Assembly: GCA_937885345.1 (NCBI GenBank)
Contig: CAKZZH010000121.1
Location: 1-51,656 of the forward strand
Length of the DNA stretch: 51,656 nucleotides
From: an uncultured Lachnospiraceae bacterium
GTDB taxonomy: Bacteria > Bacillota > Clostridia > Lachnospirales > Lachnospiraceae
Direction: 5' to 3'
In this document: positions 35,997 through 45,105 of the stretch, piece after piece
How positions within the stretch are numbered: the first letter of the stretch is position 1
How the letters are laid out: each line of letters opens with the position of its first letter
Made by a program: the position numbers and the translations under genes
The notes under the pieces: generated by a model
Told to the model about the DNA's origin: nothing
Database searches by the model: none
What the model saw: the letters and a program-made list of their open reading frames with translations, nothing else

Positions 35997-38900
35997 TTAC
36001 AACTTCGGCACAAAAAGCTGTCTTGTCACATTCTCATTTACCGCATATACATGCATCTGTTTGTCTAATTCGGCGTCATTATGCTTCTGACGGTTAATGA
36101 TCATATCATTAAGCATTTTGTAGCGTCCCATCGTAAGAATCTCGGAGCGCGCCGGAGCAGGCAGCACCTTGGGTTCCGTCGCGATCTCACTGTCCGAATC
36201 GGGATTTACGGTAATGTAATATTGCAGCTTATCGCCCGAGAATACAACGAACTGCGAAACAAAGATCCCCTCGTACACATTCTTCATATTCTCTACGAGA
36301 TACTTTCCCGAGCCCTTGCTTCCTTCCCCGATAAAATAATGGATCACCACATTATCCCCCGGATTGCTGTGATACTCGACCATCATTTTATCACATATAC
36401 CTATGGGAATGTTCATTTTATCGGCAAGTGCCAGATAGAACGGAAATACATATCCCTTGCGCACCAGCTCGTTAATGGCCTTTTCTCCGATATTACGTCT
36501 GAAGGAGGTGAGTTTGTCCATATAGGAATATCGACGTAAAAGGGCCATTTTACAAACCATTGTAAGATCCTTGCCGTTCTCGAAATATGCCTCCATAAGA
36601 TTAAAGACATCCTCTGAGATTCCCATATCCTTAACAAAATACATATAGGAATCATAAGCAAGATAAGCCTCTACTATTCGTTCCTTGGCTCCTCCCGCAT
36701 AATAATGGGTGAACACATCAAGTATGCGGTTCGGGTCCTTATGAGTAAAAAGCATCTGTCCTACAATTCTTTCCTCAAGCTCATATGTATCCAGCCCGAA
36801 TTCCTTGGCAGTGTTCCATATATCAAGCATTTCGGCGGTGCCACGATTATAATTGCGGACAAGATAGTCCAGCGTGTTATCATCGTATTTGCCGGCAGAA
36901 AATGCAAAATAGCACATATCCAGCAGTTTGCCGCCCGTCACAGTATCGCCAAAGACAAGGGATGAGCACATTTTAAGCACACGCTTGGGATTCATATCCA
37001 TATACGAATCCGTCATGCACAGATCATATGCCTGCTTCATCTCACCGTGAGTCACATACATATCCATTAACTGCGTAAGCTGCTTATGATCCAGATTCCT
37101 TATATCAAGGTCTCTGACATAGGCCTTAAAGCCTTCCTCATCATAACTGTCATAATAGAAATCCAGCACCAGTCCGTTAATTATCTTGCGATAATTGCGG
37201 CTGACATCGCCGGTATTAAGTATCCTGATAAGAGCACCCGTATTCTCGTAATTGTGGCGGTGGTATCTGATTATTTTATCGTTATTGTACAGTTCGAGCT
37301 GCACAATGTCGGGGTTTACACGCATGCACGCTTCAACGATCCTATCATCATCAAATAGTCTGGCGATGCTGTAATTGATCCCGCTGCAATAGCGGTTGCC
37401 GCCCTCATCTTCAAACAGGATGGCCGGATCTTCGGTATAGATCCTCACATACGCTTTATTATCCGTAAAGGCATACTCCTTCTGAGACGAAGATTCCTTG
37501 TGCCTTATGATGACTTTGTTAAAATCACTGACATTGCATGTTATTTTATACGTAAAATACACACCCGCCACAAGCGCGGCATTATCGGCATTCACAAAAC
37601 TTTCATCCATGATCTCCCTGTAAATGATCGCAAGATGATCGCTGATACGGCCGACCATTATCTGCTCCTTAACAAAGCGCTCCATATCGGGCATGTAGCT
37701 TCTGAACATCTGAGGATTATCGGCCTTGTTGCTGATAATATTGGCATACAGATATGCCCTCATATCGCTATCGAGATTATTATTATAACTAAAATACATA
37801 AGAACAAGCTTGGGAAGGGGCGACATATCATTCTTGTCCCTTGACGCAAGATAGAACTCAAATATTTTATTTATCTTAAAGCCCTTCTCGATTCCGGCAA
37901 GATATATATCCATATATTCGGGGCTTGTAATATTATTTCTTATCGCAAGCTTGCAGAGAGCTTCAAGAATAATATCGCTGCAATTGGAGAAATAAAGCGT
38001 ACGAAGCAGAGGTATATACCTGTCGCTGTCATACCTCGTAGCCGTTATAAGCTCACACGCATTTTCACAAAGTACAGGATTATCGATAATTCTGTGCTCC
38101 GCGCCGAACATTATAACGTCGTGCTCAAAATCATTCATAACCCTGAGCATCTGCGGCAGTTCACAGAGAACAAGACATGCCTCAAGGTACATTATCGGAC
38201 TGTGACAACCGCGGTTGTAGAGTTCCTTAATGCGGATGAGCTTTAAGGATTTGTTATTTTCCATCTCATCGTCAACAAAAAGAAGCGACCACAGGATCCT
38301 CCAGTCCCGATTCTTCTCATAACATTCCTTTATAATTGTGGAAACCCTGGCGGAATAAGCGCGGTCCTTACTGTAAAGTGAATTAACATACAGAAAATAA
38401 CAATACAGAGGATAATCATCGGGCGACTCATGTTTTATCGAGTCCTTGACATCATCGATGATCGCACCGGCTGTTACAAGATCGTTATCAACTATTGCAA
38501 CCTGTGCTTCCACCAGTTTGTGATGAATATCAAAGGCACCTGTAGATTCATATTTGGCCAAAACGGTCTTCATATCGGAAACCCATTTGGACACTGTGAT
38601 CATACGGCTTCGAAATTCTATATACAGCTCCGTCATCATAACAACACAGCGCATCTGTTCATGCCTTGCTTTAACAATATCATCAAGCCCCTGTTCGCTG
38701 TTATCCACAACAATGTTCAGTGTGAGCTTCTGAAGTGGCGTGCTTATGGATATGCAGCCATAGTTGCGTCCACCATGAAGCTTGTCCGGCCTGATCGTAT
38801 ACCTGAATTCGTATTTGTTGGCAACAAAGCAGTCGGTATCAAATCTGTATTTCTCACATTCGATAAAAGAAACATCCGTATCGACATCTATATGCGCATA

Positions 38901-39563
38901 TCCCCATGTATCGCTCTCAAGTTCGATAGTATCGGATATTACCTCATACACATCATGATAGGTCCTGCTTTTCTCCTTGATATTAAGGTTGATGCGGCTC
39001 TTCTTGTGAACCGCAATAAGAAATTCCTCGAGATTGACTCTCTCGTCTTCTCCTTTGGAAAGTCCTTCATATATGCATCTCAAAGACAGATCGCTGCCAA
39101 GAAAAACATCCTCAAAATCTGCCGATCCAAAGATCCCTACAGCCTCTTCGGGCGCGCTTGCCGCAAGATTAGCAAAATGGAAAAGGTTCTTTACATCACC
39201 TATACTTGACGGGAAGCATCCGGCTTCAACTCTGAAAGAATAAGGGATAATAAGTTCTCCGCCACTGCTGACTATTGTAAAATTGCCGTCGATAACATCA
39301 CCCGGCATCATGCTTCCGGGAGAAACGGTAAAATGTATTTCATTCGCGGGTTTGGAAAAAGAACGTTCCGACAGGATCACTCTGTCGTCACTTGAGTAGA
39401 CTACGCCCTTAATGTTCTTGCCGCTTTCCTCATAGAGGTGAAGCACACCCTCGTAGTCCTTGTTGCAATATACGACAACGTAGACAGAAACCTCCTCGGA
39501 CTTAATCCGGGGCGGTTCATATTCAAATATTCCTCTTGCATATTTGTTAATCTGTTCCTGCAT
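35997..39563 (-). CDS. DUF5717-like giant scaffold protein, function unknown
   Basis: 1188 residues, no signal peptide and no membrane helix, so cytoplasmic. Order seen: short N-terminal helix (INKYARGIFEYEPP), two Ig-like beta domains (about 20-115 and 205-295), a long alpha-helical repeat region resembling a solenoid (about 300-680), a third beta domain (about 685-790), a second helical region (about 830-1070) and a beta-rich C-terminus (about 1075-1150). The N-terminal segment is what I recall for DUF5717. No enzyme signature is visible. The ATG overlaps the rarA 3' end by 17 bp and its ribosome site is weak, so translation may be coupled to rarA. It heads the four-gene block. Confidence 0.78.
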   Translation of the reverse strand: MQEQINKYARGIFEYEPPRIKSEEVSVYVVVYCNKDYEGVLHLYEESGKNIKGVVYSSDDRVILSERSFSKPANEIHFTVSPGSMMPGDVIDGNFTIVSSGGELIIPYSFRVEAGCFPSSIGDVKNLFHFANLAASAPEEAVGIFGSADFEDVFLGSDLSLRCIYEGLSKGEDERVNLEEFLIAVHKKSRINLNIKEKSRTYHDVYEVISDTIELESDTWGYAHIDVDTDVSFIECEKYRFDTDCFVANKYEFRYTIRPDKLHGGRNYGCISISTPLQKLTLNIVVDNSEQGLDDIVKARHEQMRCVVMMTELYIEFRSRMITVSKWVSDMKTVLAKYESTGAFDIHHKLVEAQVAIVDNDLVTAGAIIDDVKDSIKHESPDDYPLYCYFLYVNSLYSKDRAYSARVSTIIKECYEKNRDWRILWSLLFVDDEMENNKSLKLIRIKELYNRGCHSPIMYLEACLVLCELPQMLRVMNDFEHDVIMFGAEHRIIDNPVLCENACELITATRYDSDRYIPLLRTLYFSNCSDIILEALCKLAIRNNITSPEYMDIYLAGIEKGFKINKIFEFYLASRDKNDMSPLPKLVLMYFSYNNNLDSDMRAYLYANIISNKADNPQMFRSYMPDMERFVKEQIMVGRISDHLAIIYREIMDESFVNADNAALVAGVYFTYKITCNVSDFNKVIIRHKESSSQKEYAFTDNKAYVRIYTEDPAILFEDEGGNRYCSGINYSIARLFDDDRIVEACMRVNPDIVQLELYNNDKIIRYHRHNYENTGALIRILNTGDVSRNYRKIINGLVLDFYYDSYDEEGFKAYVRDLDIRNLDHKQLTQLMDMYVTHGEMKQAYDLCMTDSYMDMNPKRVLKMCSSLVFGDTVTGGKLLDMCYFAFSAGKYDDNTLDYLVRNYNRGTAEMLDIWNTAKEFGLDTYELEERIVGQMLFTHKDPNRILDVFTHYYAGGAKERIVEAYLAYDSYMYFVKDMGISEDVFNLMEAYFENGKDLTMVCKMALLRRYSYMDKLTSFRRNIGEKAINELVRKGYVFPFYLALADKMNIPIGICDKMMVEYHSNPGDNVVIHYFIGEGSKGSGKYLVENMKNVYEGIFVSQFVVFSGDKLQYYITVNPDSDSEIATEPKVLPAPARSEILTMGRYKMLNDMIINRQKHNDAELDKQMHVYAVNENVTRQLFVPKL

Positions 39564-40875
39564 TATCTGTTCTCGTCATATATTCCTTTATTTTTTGTTC
39601 ATAGCCGTTATCACCGGGCTCATAAAATCTCTCACCCAATACACTGTCAGGAAGGTACTGCTGTTTGACAAAACCTCCGGGATAATCATGCGGATACAGA
39701 TATCCCGTTCCTCTTCCCAGTTCCTTAGCACCGCCGTAGTGCGCATCCCGAAGATAGGGAGGAATATCACCCGGCTCATTGGAGGACACATATTCCAATG
39801 CGGAGTCGATCGCAACAATGCTCCTATTGCTCTTTGGCGCGGTCGCAAGATATATTACCGCTTCACTTAGAATGATCCTGCATTCCGGCATACCGATCCT
39901 CTCTACCGCAAGAAACGCGGATACTGCGACATTAAGCGCATTGGGATCTGCATTACCGATATCCTCGCTTGCAAGGATGACCATTCTTCTTGCGATGAAT
40001 TTGGGATCCTCGCCCGAATAAAGCATTCTGGCAAGATAATATACCGCAGCATCGGGATCCGAGCCTCTCATGCTCTTGATAAAAGCAGATATCGTGTCAT
40101 AATGGTTGTCTCCGTCCTTGTCGTATTTGAGTACGCGCTTCTGGATGCTGTTGCTTGCAACATCGAGGTCGATGTGTATTTTACCGTCGGCAGTAGCGTC
40201 AGTAGACATGACCGCAAGCTCGATGGCGTTAAGTGCCTGCCTGGCGTCACCGCCCACGATATCGGCGAGAAAGTCTACCGCCTCATCGGTTATCTCAACA
40301 TTGTAATTGCCCATTCCCTTTTCTTTGTCGGTAACGGCTCTCTTGATGAGATATACGATATCTTCCTTCTCGAGCGGATGAAGCTCAAATATAACGGATC
40401 TTGATATAAGCGCAGAGTTAACCTCAAAATAAGGGTTCTCCGTTGTCGCTCCTATAAGCACAACGGTCCCGTCCTCAACAAAAGGAAGAAGATAATCCTG
40501 CTGACCTTTATTAAAACGGTGTATCTCATCCACAAAAAGTATGGTTCTGCGACCGGTAAGTGCCATATTGTCCTTGGCTCTTTCGACAACTTCCTCCATA
40601 TCCTTTTTGCCGGCCACCGTTGCATTAATCTGTCTGAAATCCGCACTCGTAGTGCCGGCGATCACCTTGGCAATGGTTGTTTTACCGGTTCCCGGCGGTC
40701 CGTATAAAATAATCGAACTAAGCTTATCTGCTTTGATTGCTCTGTAAAGAAGCTTATCCTTACCGAGAATGTGCTTCTGCCCGAGAATCTCATCAAGCTT
40801 AGTCGGTCTCATTCGTGAAGCAAGAGGCGCAGACTGTGCGCCTCTGCTCTCCTTTGCATAATCAAACAAATCCAT
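39547..40875 (-). CDS. rarA: Replication-associated recombination protein RarA (MgsA)
   Basis: AAA+ ATPase related to clamp loaders that acts at stalled replication forks. 442 residues: Walker A GPPGTGKT (59-66), Walker B LFVDEIHRFNKGQQD, sensor GATTENPYFE, arginine finger region SRS, and the C-terminal tetramerisation part ending with GYLYPHDYPGGFVKQQYLPD. AAGGAT lies 6 nt before the ATG; a small membrane-protein gene precedes it by 16 bp. Its stop lies 17 bp inside the DUF5717-like gene. Confidence 0.97.
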   Translation of the reverse strand: MDLFDYAKESRGAQSAPLASRMRPTKLDEILGQKHILGKDKLLYRAIKADKLSSIILYGPPGTGKTTIAKVIAGTTSADFRQINATVAGKKDMEEVVERAKDNMALTGRRTILFVDEIHRFNKGQQDYLLPFVEDGTVVLIGATTENPYFEVNSALISRSVIFELHPLEKEDIVYLIKRAVTDKEKGMGNYNVEITDEAVDFLADIVGGDARQALNAIELAVMSTDATADGKIHIDLDVASNSIQKRVLKYDKDGDNHYDTISAFIKSMRGSDPDAAVYYLARMLYSGEDPKFIARRMVILASEDIGNADPNALNVAVSAFLAVERIGMPECRIILSEAVIYLATAPKSNRSIVAIDSALEYVSSNEPGDIPPYLRDAHYGGAKELGRGTGYLYPHDYPGGFVKQQYLPDSVLGERFYEPGDNGYEQKIKEYMTRTDNAGTD

Positions 40876-40891
40876 TTTGATATCCTTAAAA

Positions 40892-41392
40892 CTACTTAGA
40901 TGTTCTGTCTTTGAGAATCATAACCTTAATGTCGTCATCATCGCTTCTGATGCCGCCCTCGACATACGCTCCGGAATACGAAGGACGCTCATCCTTATCC
41001 GGTTCATCCTTGAAGCGCTTGCGAAACATAAGCATTCCCACAAAAGAAGCGATTGAAAGCCCGAGAAAAACGTAATGAAGCGGCTCACTGTATTTGTTGA
41101 TATTGATGATAAACAGATACAGAAATGCGTAAAACACGGCATCACACACCGCATACAGAAGGTACAATCTTGATCTTCTCATGCTGAGATTGTCAAATTC
41201 GCCCATATTATAAGGCTCGGCAAAATCATTAATAACGATAAGCGCCACGATCCACACGCCCAGTATGATCTTAAAATAACTCGTTCCGATGATCCCCTGA
41301 ACCGCACCGACAATAATAAATATTACTGCCAATATCAGCATGGAAAAAATGACTATATCAAAAACATAATTACTTCTGCCTCTGTTACCCAT
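40892..41392 (-). CDS. Small four-helix membrane protein, function unknown
   Basis: 166 residues with four membrane helices (about 10-36, 39-60, 75-97, 104-123) and an acidic, charged cytoplasmic tail (KDEPDKDERPSY ... RSDDDDIKVMIL). No motif was recognised. GGAG lies 6 nt before the ATG. It is the first gene after the clpB terminator and probably the first gene of the transcript that continues into rarA and the DUF5717 block, 16 bp upstream of rarA. Confidence 0.75.
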   Translation of the reverse strand: MGNRGRSNYVFDIVIFSMLILAVIFIIVGAVQGIIGTSYFKIILGVWIVALIVINDFAEPYNMGEFDNLSMRRSRLYLLYAVCDAVFYAFLYLFIININKYSEPLHYVFLGLSIASFVGMLMFRKRFKDEPDKDERPSYSGAYVEGGIRSDDDDIKVMILKDRTSK

Positions 41393-41400
41393 AATTCACT

Positions 41401-41452
41401 CCGTAAAAATAGAAAATCTGTGCGCCCGGTCACCTGACCGAAACGCACAGAT
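41401..41452 (-). terminator. Rho-independent terminator of clpB
   Basis: On the minus strand ATCTGTGCG (41452-41444) pairs with CGCACAGAT (41424-41416), enclosing an inner stem CGGTCA/TGACCG (41440-41435 with 41432-41427). A T-rich stretch (TTTTCTATTTTT) follows at once. It begins 12 bp after the clpB stop. Its first arm overlaps the expected start site of the next promoter. Confidence 0.85.
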
Positions 41453-41481
41453 ATTATAGCATAATCAGACTGAAGCCACAA
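41453..41481 (-). promoter_or_regulatory. Extended -10 promoter for the membrane protein-rarA-DUF5717 transcript
   Basis: On the minus strand TTGTGG (41481-41476), a 17-nt spacer, then TGC-TATAAT (TATAAT at 41458-41453), a textbook extended -10. The -35 lies within the last codons of clpB. The start site would fall near 41446, inside the first arm of the clpB terminator hairpin. Confidence 0.6.
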
Positions 41482-44047
41482 GACCGTTATCGCCTTTATC
41501 GATGGTTATAATTCCGCCCGGAAGCACCTTTCCTTCAAGCATAATCCTTGCACAAAGAGTCTCAACCGTCTTTTGCATATAACGTTTGATAGGCCTTGCT
41601 CCGTATAAAGGATCATAGGCAGTCTCTATAACATAATCGATCGCACTGTCCGTAAGTTTTACGCTGATTTCTTTATCCTCAAGGCGCTCATTAAGTTCCT
41701 TAAGAAGAAGCCCGATGATACCGGTTATGTTTTCCTTGGTAAGAGGCTTAAACATTATTATTTCATCAAGCCTGTTAAGAAATTCCGGCCTGAACGACCT
41801 CTTAAGCTCGTCCATAACCTCCTTCTGAGCCGACTCATTAATATTTCCGTTGTCATCGATGCCTTCAAGAAGCACCTGAGCTCCGAGATTTGAAGTAAGT
41901 ATGATTATCGTATTCTTAAAATCCACCGTTCTGCCCTGTGAATCCGTTATCCTTCCGTCATCCAGTACCTGCAGAAGCACATTAAAGACATCCGGATGGG
42001 CCTTCTCTATCTCATCGAACAGAACAACCGAATAAGGTTTTCTCCTTACCGCCTCGGTAAGTTGTCCGCCTTCTTCATATCCGACATATCCGGGAGGAGC
42101 TCCGATAAGTCTGGATACGGAATATTTCTCCATATACTCGGACATATCGATCCTAACGATATTGTTTTCATTATCAAAAAGTGAAGCCGCAAGGCTCTTG
42201 GCAAGCTCGGTCTTACCGACACCCGTAGGGCCGAGGAATAAGAATGAACCGATGGGCTTTCCGGGATCCTTGATTCCCGCTCTCGATCTCATTATCGCTT
42301 CGGTAACCTTGCTTACGCCCTCATCCTGACCGATAACTCTCTTGTGAAGTTCATCCGCAAGATTAAGTACTTTATTCTTCTCACTCTCATTAAGCTTGGC
42401 CACGGGAATACCCGTCCACTTGGAAACCACTTTGGCTATCTCATCCTCATCAACAGCCTCATGCACAAGCGTAAGTCCTCTATCCTTTACCTTGCGTTCC
42501 TCTTCCTCAAGCTGTTTGGTAAGGGACGGAATAACGCCGTATTGAAGCTCTGCTGCTTTGTTTAGGTCATATACTCTCTGGGCATCTTCCATCTTTCTGT
42601 TGGCATCGTCGATCTCTTCGCGGATCTTTGAAATCTTCTCAAGAGCACCCTTCTCGTTATCCCACTCGGCCTTGGAAGCCGTGAAAGCATCACGAATCTC
42701 GGCAAGTTCACGGGTTAGTTCTTCAAGTCTCTTTCGGCTCAGCTCGTCCGTTTCCTTCTTAAGTGCAGCCTCTTCTATCTCCAGCTGCATTATCTTACGG
42801 GACATTTCATCAAGTTCTGCAGGCATCGAATCCATCTCAGTCTTGATCATGGCACAAGCCTCATCCACAAGGTCGATAGCTTTATCGGGAAGAAATCTGT
42901 CGGAAATATATCTGTCCGAAAGCACCGCTGCGCTGACCAGTGCATTGTCCGCGATCTTGACGCCGTGATATATCTCGTATTTTTCCTTGATACCTCGTAG
43001 AATAGATATGGTATCGGCAACTGTCGGCTCATCAACCATTACAGGCTGGAATCTTCTTTCAAGAGCCGCATCCTTCTCAATATACTGTCTGTATTCATCG
43101 AGTGTTGTCGCACCTATGCAGTGAAGTTCACCCCTTGCAAGCATAGGCTTAAGCATATTGCCCGCATCAAGCGCACCGTTTCCTTTGCCCGCACCGACAA
43201 TGGTATGGAGCTCGTCGATAAACAGTATTATCCTGCCTTCGCTGTCCTTAACCTCATCAAGTACGGCTTTAAGTCTCTCTTCAAATTCGCCCTGATATTT
43301 GGCACCCGCTATAAGCGCCCCCATATCAAGCGAGAAGATCGTCTTATCCTTAAGCCCCTCCGGTACATCACCCTTAACTATACGCTGTGCAAGCCCCTCG
43401 GCCACGGCGGTTTTACCTACGCCGGGTTCACCGATAAGAACCGGATTGTTCTTGGTCTTACGCGAAAGGATCATTATCACATTACGGATCTCGCTGTCCC
43501 TTCCGATCACAGGGTCTATTTTACCGTCCCTTGCCCTCGCGACCAGATCGGTGCCGTACTTCTCAAGTGTGTCGTATATAGCCTCCGGATTATCCGTATC
43601 CACGGTCTTATTGCCTCTTACATCAGCAAGCGCCCGAAGGAAATTATCCCTGTTGATGCCGAGATTGGCAAAGACCGCCTTAAGCTCCCTGTTGGGTGCT
43701 TTAAGGATAGCCAGAAAAATATGCTCAACCGAAACATAGCTGTCGCCCATTCGCTTCGCTTCATTCTCGGCATTGTTAAGTGCAGAATTAAGCGACTGGC
43801 TAACATAGGGCTTAACATCTCCGGAGACCTTGGTATTACCGTTTATGACTCTCTCAATCTCCTTATTAAAGACCGCATCGTCAATACCGATCTTCTCGAT
43901 AAGTTTGGCGATAAGGCTGTCATCAAGTTTCATAAGAGAATACACAAGATGCTCCTGATCAATTTCCTGATTTCCGTATTCGGCAGCAATATTCTGGCAT
44001 TCGTTTATAGCTTCTATTGATTTTTGTGTGAATTTCTGAATATTCAT
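41465..44047 (-). CDS. clpB: ATP-dependent disaggregase ClpB
   Basis: Hsp100 chaperone that pulls apart protein aggregates together with DnaK. 860 residues from ATG at 44047, chosen because AAGG lies 8 nt upstream; earlier ATG/GTG codons are too close. Domains in order: Clp N-terminal repeat (about 1-145), AAA-1 with GEPGVGKT and Walker B FIDELHTI, the long coiled-coil middle domain (about 405-520) that separates ClpB from ClpA/C, and AAA-2 with GPTGVGKT and LFDEIEKAHPDV. No CIRCE or CtsR heptad repeat is seen in the upstream gap; a short dyad overlaps the -10 instead. Confidence 0.97.
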   Translation of the reverse strand: MNIQKFTQKSIEAINECQNIAAEYGNQEIDQEHLVYSLMKLDDSLIAKLIEKIGIDDAVFNKEIERVINGNTKVSGDVKPYVSQSLNSALNNAENEAKRMGDSYVSVEHIFLAILKAPNRELKAVFANLGINRDNFLRALADVRGNKTVDTDNPEAIYDTLEKYGTDLVARARDGKIDPVIGRDSEIRNVIMILSRKTKNNPVLIGEPGVGKTAVAEGLAQRIVKGDVPEGLKDKTIFSLDMGALIAGAKYQGEFEERLKAVLDEVKDSEGRIILFIDELHTIVGAGKGNGALDAGNMLKPMLARGELHCIGATTLDEYRQYIEKDAALERRFQPVMVDEPTVADTISILRGIKEKYEIYHGVKIADNALVSAAVLSDRYISDRFLPDKAIDLVDEACAMIKTEMDSMPAELDEMSRKIMQLEIEEAALKKETDELSRKRLEELTRELAEIRDAFTASKAEWDNEKGALEKISKIREEIDDANRKMEDAQRVYDLNKAAELQYGVIPSLTKQLEEEERKVKDRGLTLVHEAVDEDEIAKVVSKWTGIPVAKLNESEKNKVLNLADELHKRVIGQDEGVSKVTEAIMRSRAGIKDPGKPIGSFLFLGPTGVGKTELAKSLAASLFDNENNIVRIDMSEYMEKYSVSRLIGAPPGYVGYEEGGQLTEAVRRKPYSVVLFDEIEKAHPDVFNVLLQVLDDGRITDSQGRTVDFKNTIIILTSNLGAQVLLEGIDDNGNINESAQKEVMDELKRSFRPEFLNRLDEIIMFKPLTKENITGIIGLLLKELNERLEDKEISVKLTDSAIDYVIETAYDPLYGARPIKRYMQKTVETLCARIMLEGKVLPGGIITIDKGDNGLVASV

Positions 44048-44070
44048 ATTCATCACCTTCTTTCAGTTAT

Positions 44071-44087
44071 ATTATACACCCGGTGTA
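44071..44087 (-). promoter_or_regulatory. clpB -10 box overlapped by a 13-bp dyad
   Basis: A perfect TATAAT (44076-44071, minus strand) lies 23 bp before the clpB start. The dyad TACACC-C-GGTGTA (44075-44087, arms of 6 bp) covers its upstream edge and could be an operator. No good -35 is found at 16-18 nt, so an activator or another sigma factor is possible. Confidence 0.45.
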
Positions 44088-44138
44088 AAATCATCCCTGC
44101 CCGGGCCTGAGTGTGCCCGATTCGATGCTATGCACAGT

Positions 44139-44882
44139 TTATCCGAGCCTTGCAAGATTAATCGAGGTTCCTTCTATAAGCTTGGAGAGTGCCTCTTCAT
44201 CGTCCATGTGCATAAGGTATATTTTATGGTCTAAGGAAAGCTTGAAAAGCGTGTCCTTCTGTTCTTCCCACAGGAGGTGTACCTCTCCGTAGTGAACCGC
44301 CATCTCGCAGTAAAGCTCATCACCGCTCTTAAGCGCCATAATAAATGGCTCAAGCGTTGCGGTATCGCCTGTATACACAAAGGGATCATCTCCTGCGTAG
44401 AGCCTGAAGCCGAAGCATTTATCCTCCAGAGTCGGCGTATGCGTTGTGGGTATGATATCCGATAAAATATCCGCGATCTTAACCTCATGCCCCGTCTCGC
44501 CCTCGACTCTTACAGGCATATTGCTTCCGGGAGCGTAAGTGTACAGGCTGAACTGACCTTCCTTTACTCCCTTGATCCGAAATTCCGTCATCACATCATC
44601 ATAGAGCGTATCGCCTGTAATGATGACAACTCGCTTATTTGCATAGTAGACACACCAGTGAATAAACATCGGGATCCCCGAAAAATGATCGTCATGCATA
44701 TGTGTAAGAAAGATATAAACCGTATTGCCGCAAGGCGCGTTCTCGCTCTCTATAAGGTCTCTTACATCATTAAAATGCAGCATACTCAAATCAATAAGGA
44801 CGAGATCGTCTCCCGCCCTAAAGTATGCATTATTATGTGTTCTGCCGAATGCGCTGTGGCATCCAAGAAATTTAATAAGCAT
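44139..44882 (-). CDS. Metallo-beta-lactamase-fold hydrolase
   Basis: 247 residues, cytoplasmic. The zinc motif HMHDDH (61-66) is complete, with later metal ligands likely in TTHTPT and TGDTAT. The overall pattern is that of RNase Z-like or phosphodiesterase-like MBL proteins, but there is no RNase Z exosite, so the substrate is unknown. It has its own promoter (44921-44949) and is divergent from the esterase gene. A weak GC hairpin without a clear T-run follows before clpB, so read-through into clpB is possible. Confidence 0.85.
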   Translation of the reverse strand: MLIKFLGCHSAFGRTHNNAYFRAGDDLVLIDLSMLHFNDVRDLIESENAPCGNTVYIFLTHMHDDHFSGIPMFIHWCVYYANKRVVIITGDTLYDDVMTEFRIKGVKEGQFSLYTYAPGSNMPVRVEGETGHEVKIADILSDIIPTTHTPTLEDKCFGFRLYAGDDPFVYTGDTATLEPFIMALKSGDELYCEMAVHYGEVHLLWEEQKDTLFKLSLDHKIYLMHMDDEEALSKLIEGTSINLARLG

Positions 44883-44920
44883 ATATAATCTCCGTTTATC
44901 GAGCTTCTTTCATGAAAACT

Positions 44921-44949
44921 ATTGTATCACATACGGTCTAAAATGTAAT
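44921..44949 (-). promoter_or_regulatory. Promoter of the MBL-fold hydrolase gene
   Basis: Minus strand: ATTACA (44949-44944), a 17-nt spacer, and TGA-TACAAT (TACAAT at 44926-44921), an extended -10 promoter 38 bp before the start codon. Confidence 0.6.
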
Positions 44950-44972
44950 CATAAAGCGAACGAATAAAAGAT

Positions 44973-44994
44973 CATTTAATTAGCATTTAATTAG
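44973..44994. repeat. Perfect 11-bp tandem repeat in a divergent promoter region
   Basis: CATTTAATTAG occurs twice head to tail (44973-44983 and 44984-44994). The 11-bp period is about one DNA turn, so a protein could bind both copies on one face. It lies between the two divergent promoters, 35 bp from the esterase TG-TATAAT element. Confidence 0.7.
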
Positions 44995-45028
44995 TGATAA
45001 AGTTTTTGTGTGAATGTATAAGACGTTG

Positions 45029-45037
45029 TGATATAAT
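45029..45037 (+). promoter_or_regulatory. Extended -10 promoter of the esterase gene
   Basis: TG-A-TATAAT at 45029-45037 is a perfect extended -10; the -35 (TGTGAA at 45009-45014) is poor. The leader is about 60 nt and ends in GGAGG 6 nt before the ATG at 45106. Confidence 0.6.
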
Positions 45038-45105
45038 ATCTGTATTATTTTTTTAGGGGACAGCATTATAATTAAGGGACAAAACAAACCATCGGGAGGA
45101 ATTAT

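Noticed and set aside
43121..44020. Plus-strand frame (299 codons) opposite clpB
   Set aside because: Antisense to clpB with no motif; clpB is complete and conserved.
44088..44138. Possible terminator after the MBL-fold gene (GC-rich GCCCGGGC hairpin)
   Set aside because: The stem is short and is followed only by TTTT after several other bases; too weak to list as a terminator.
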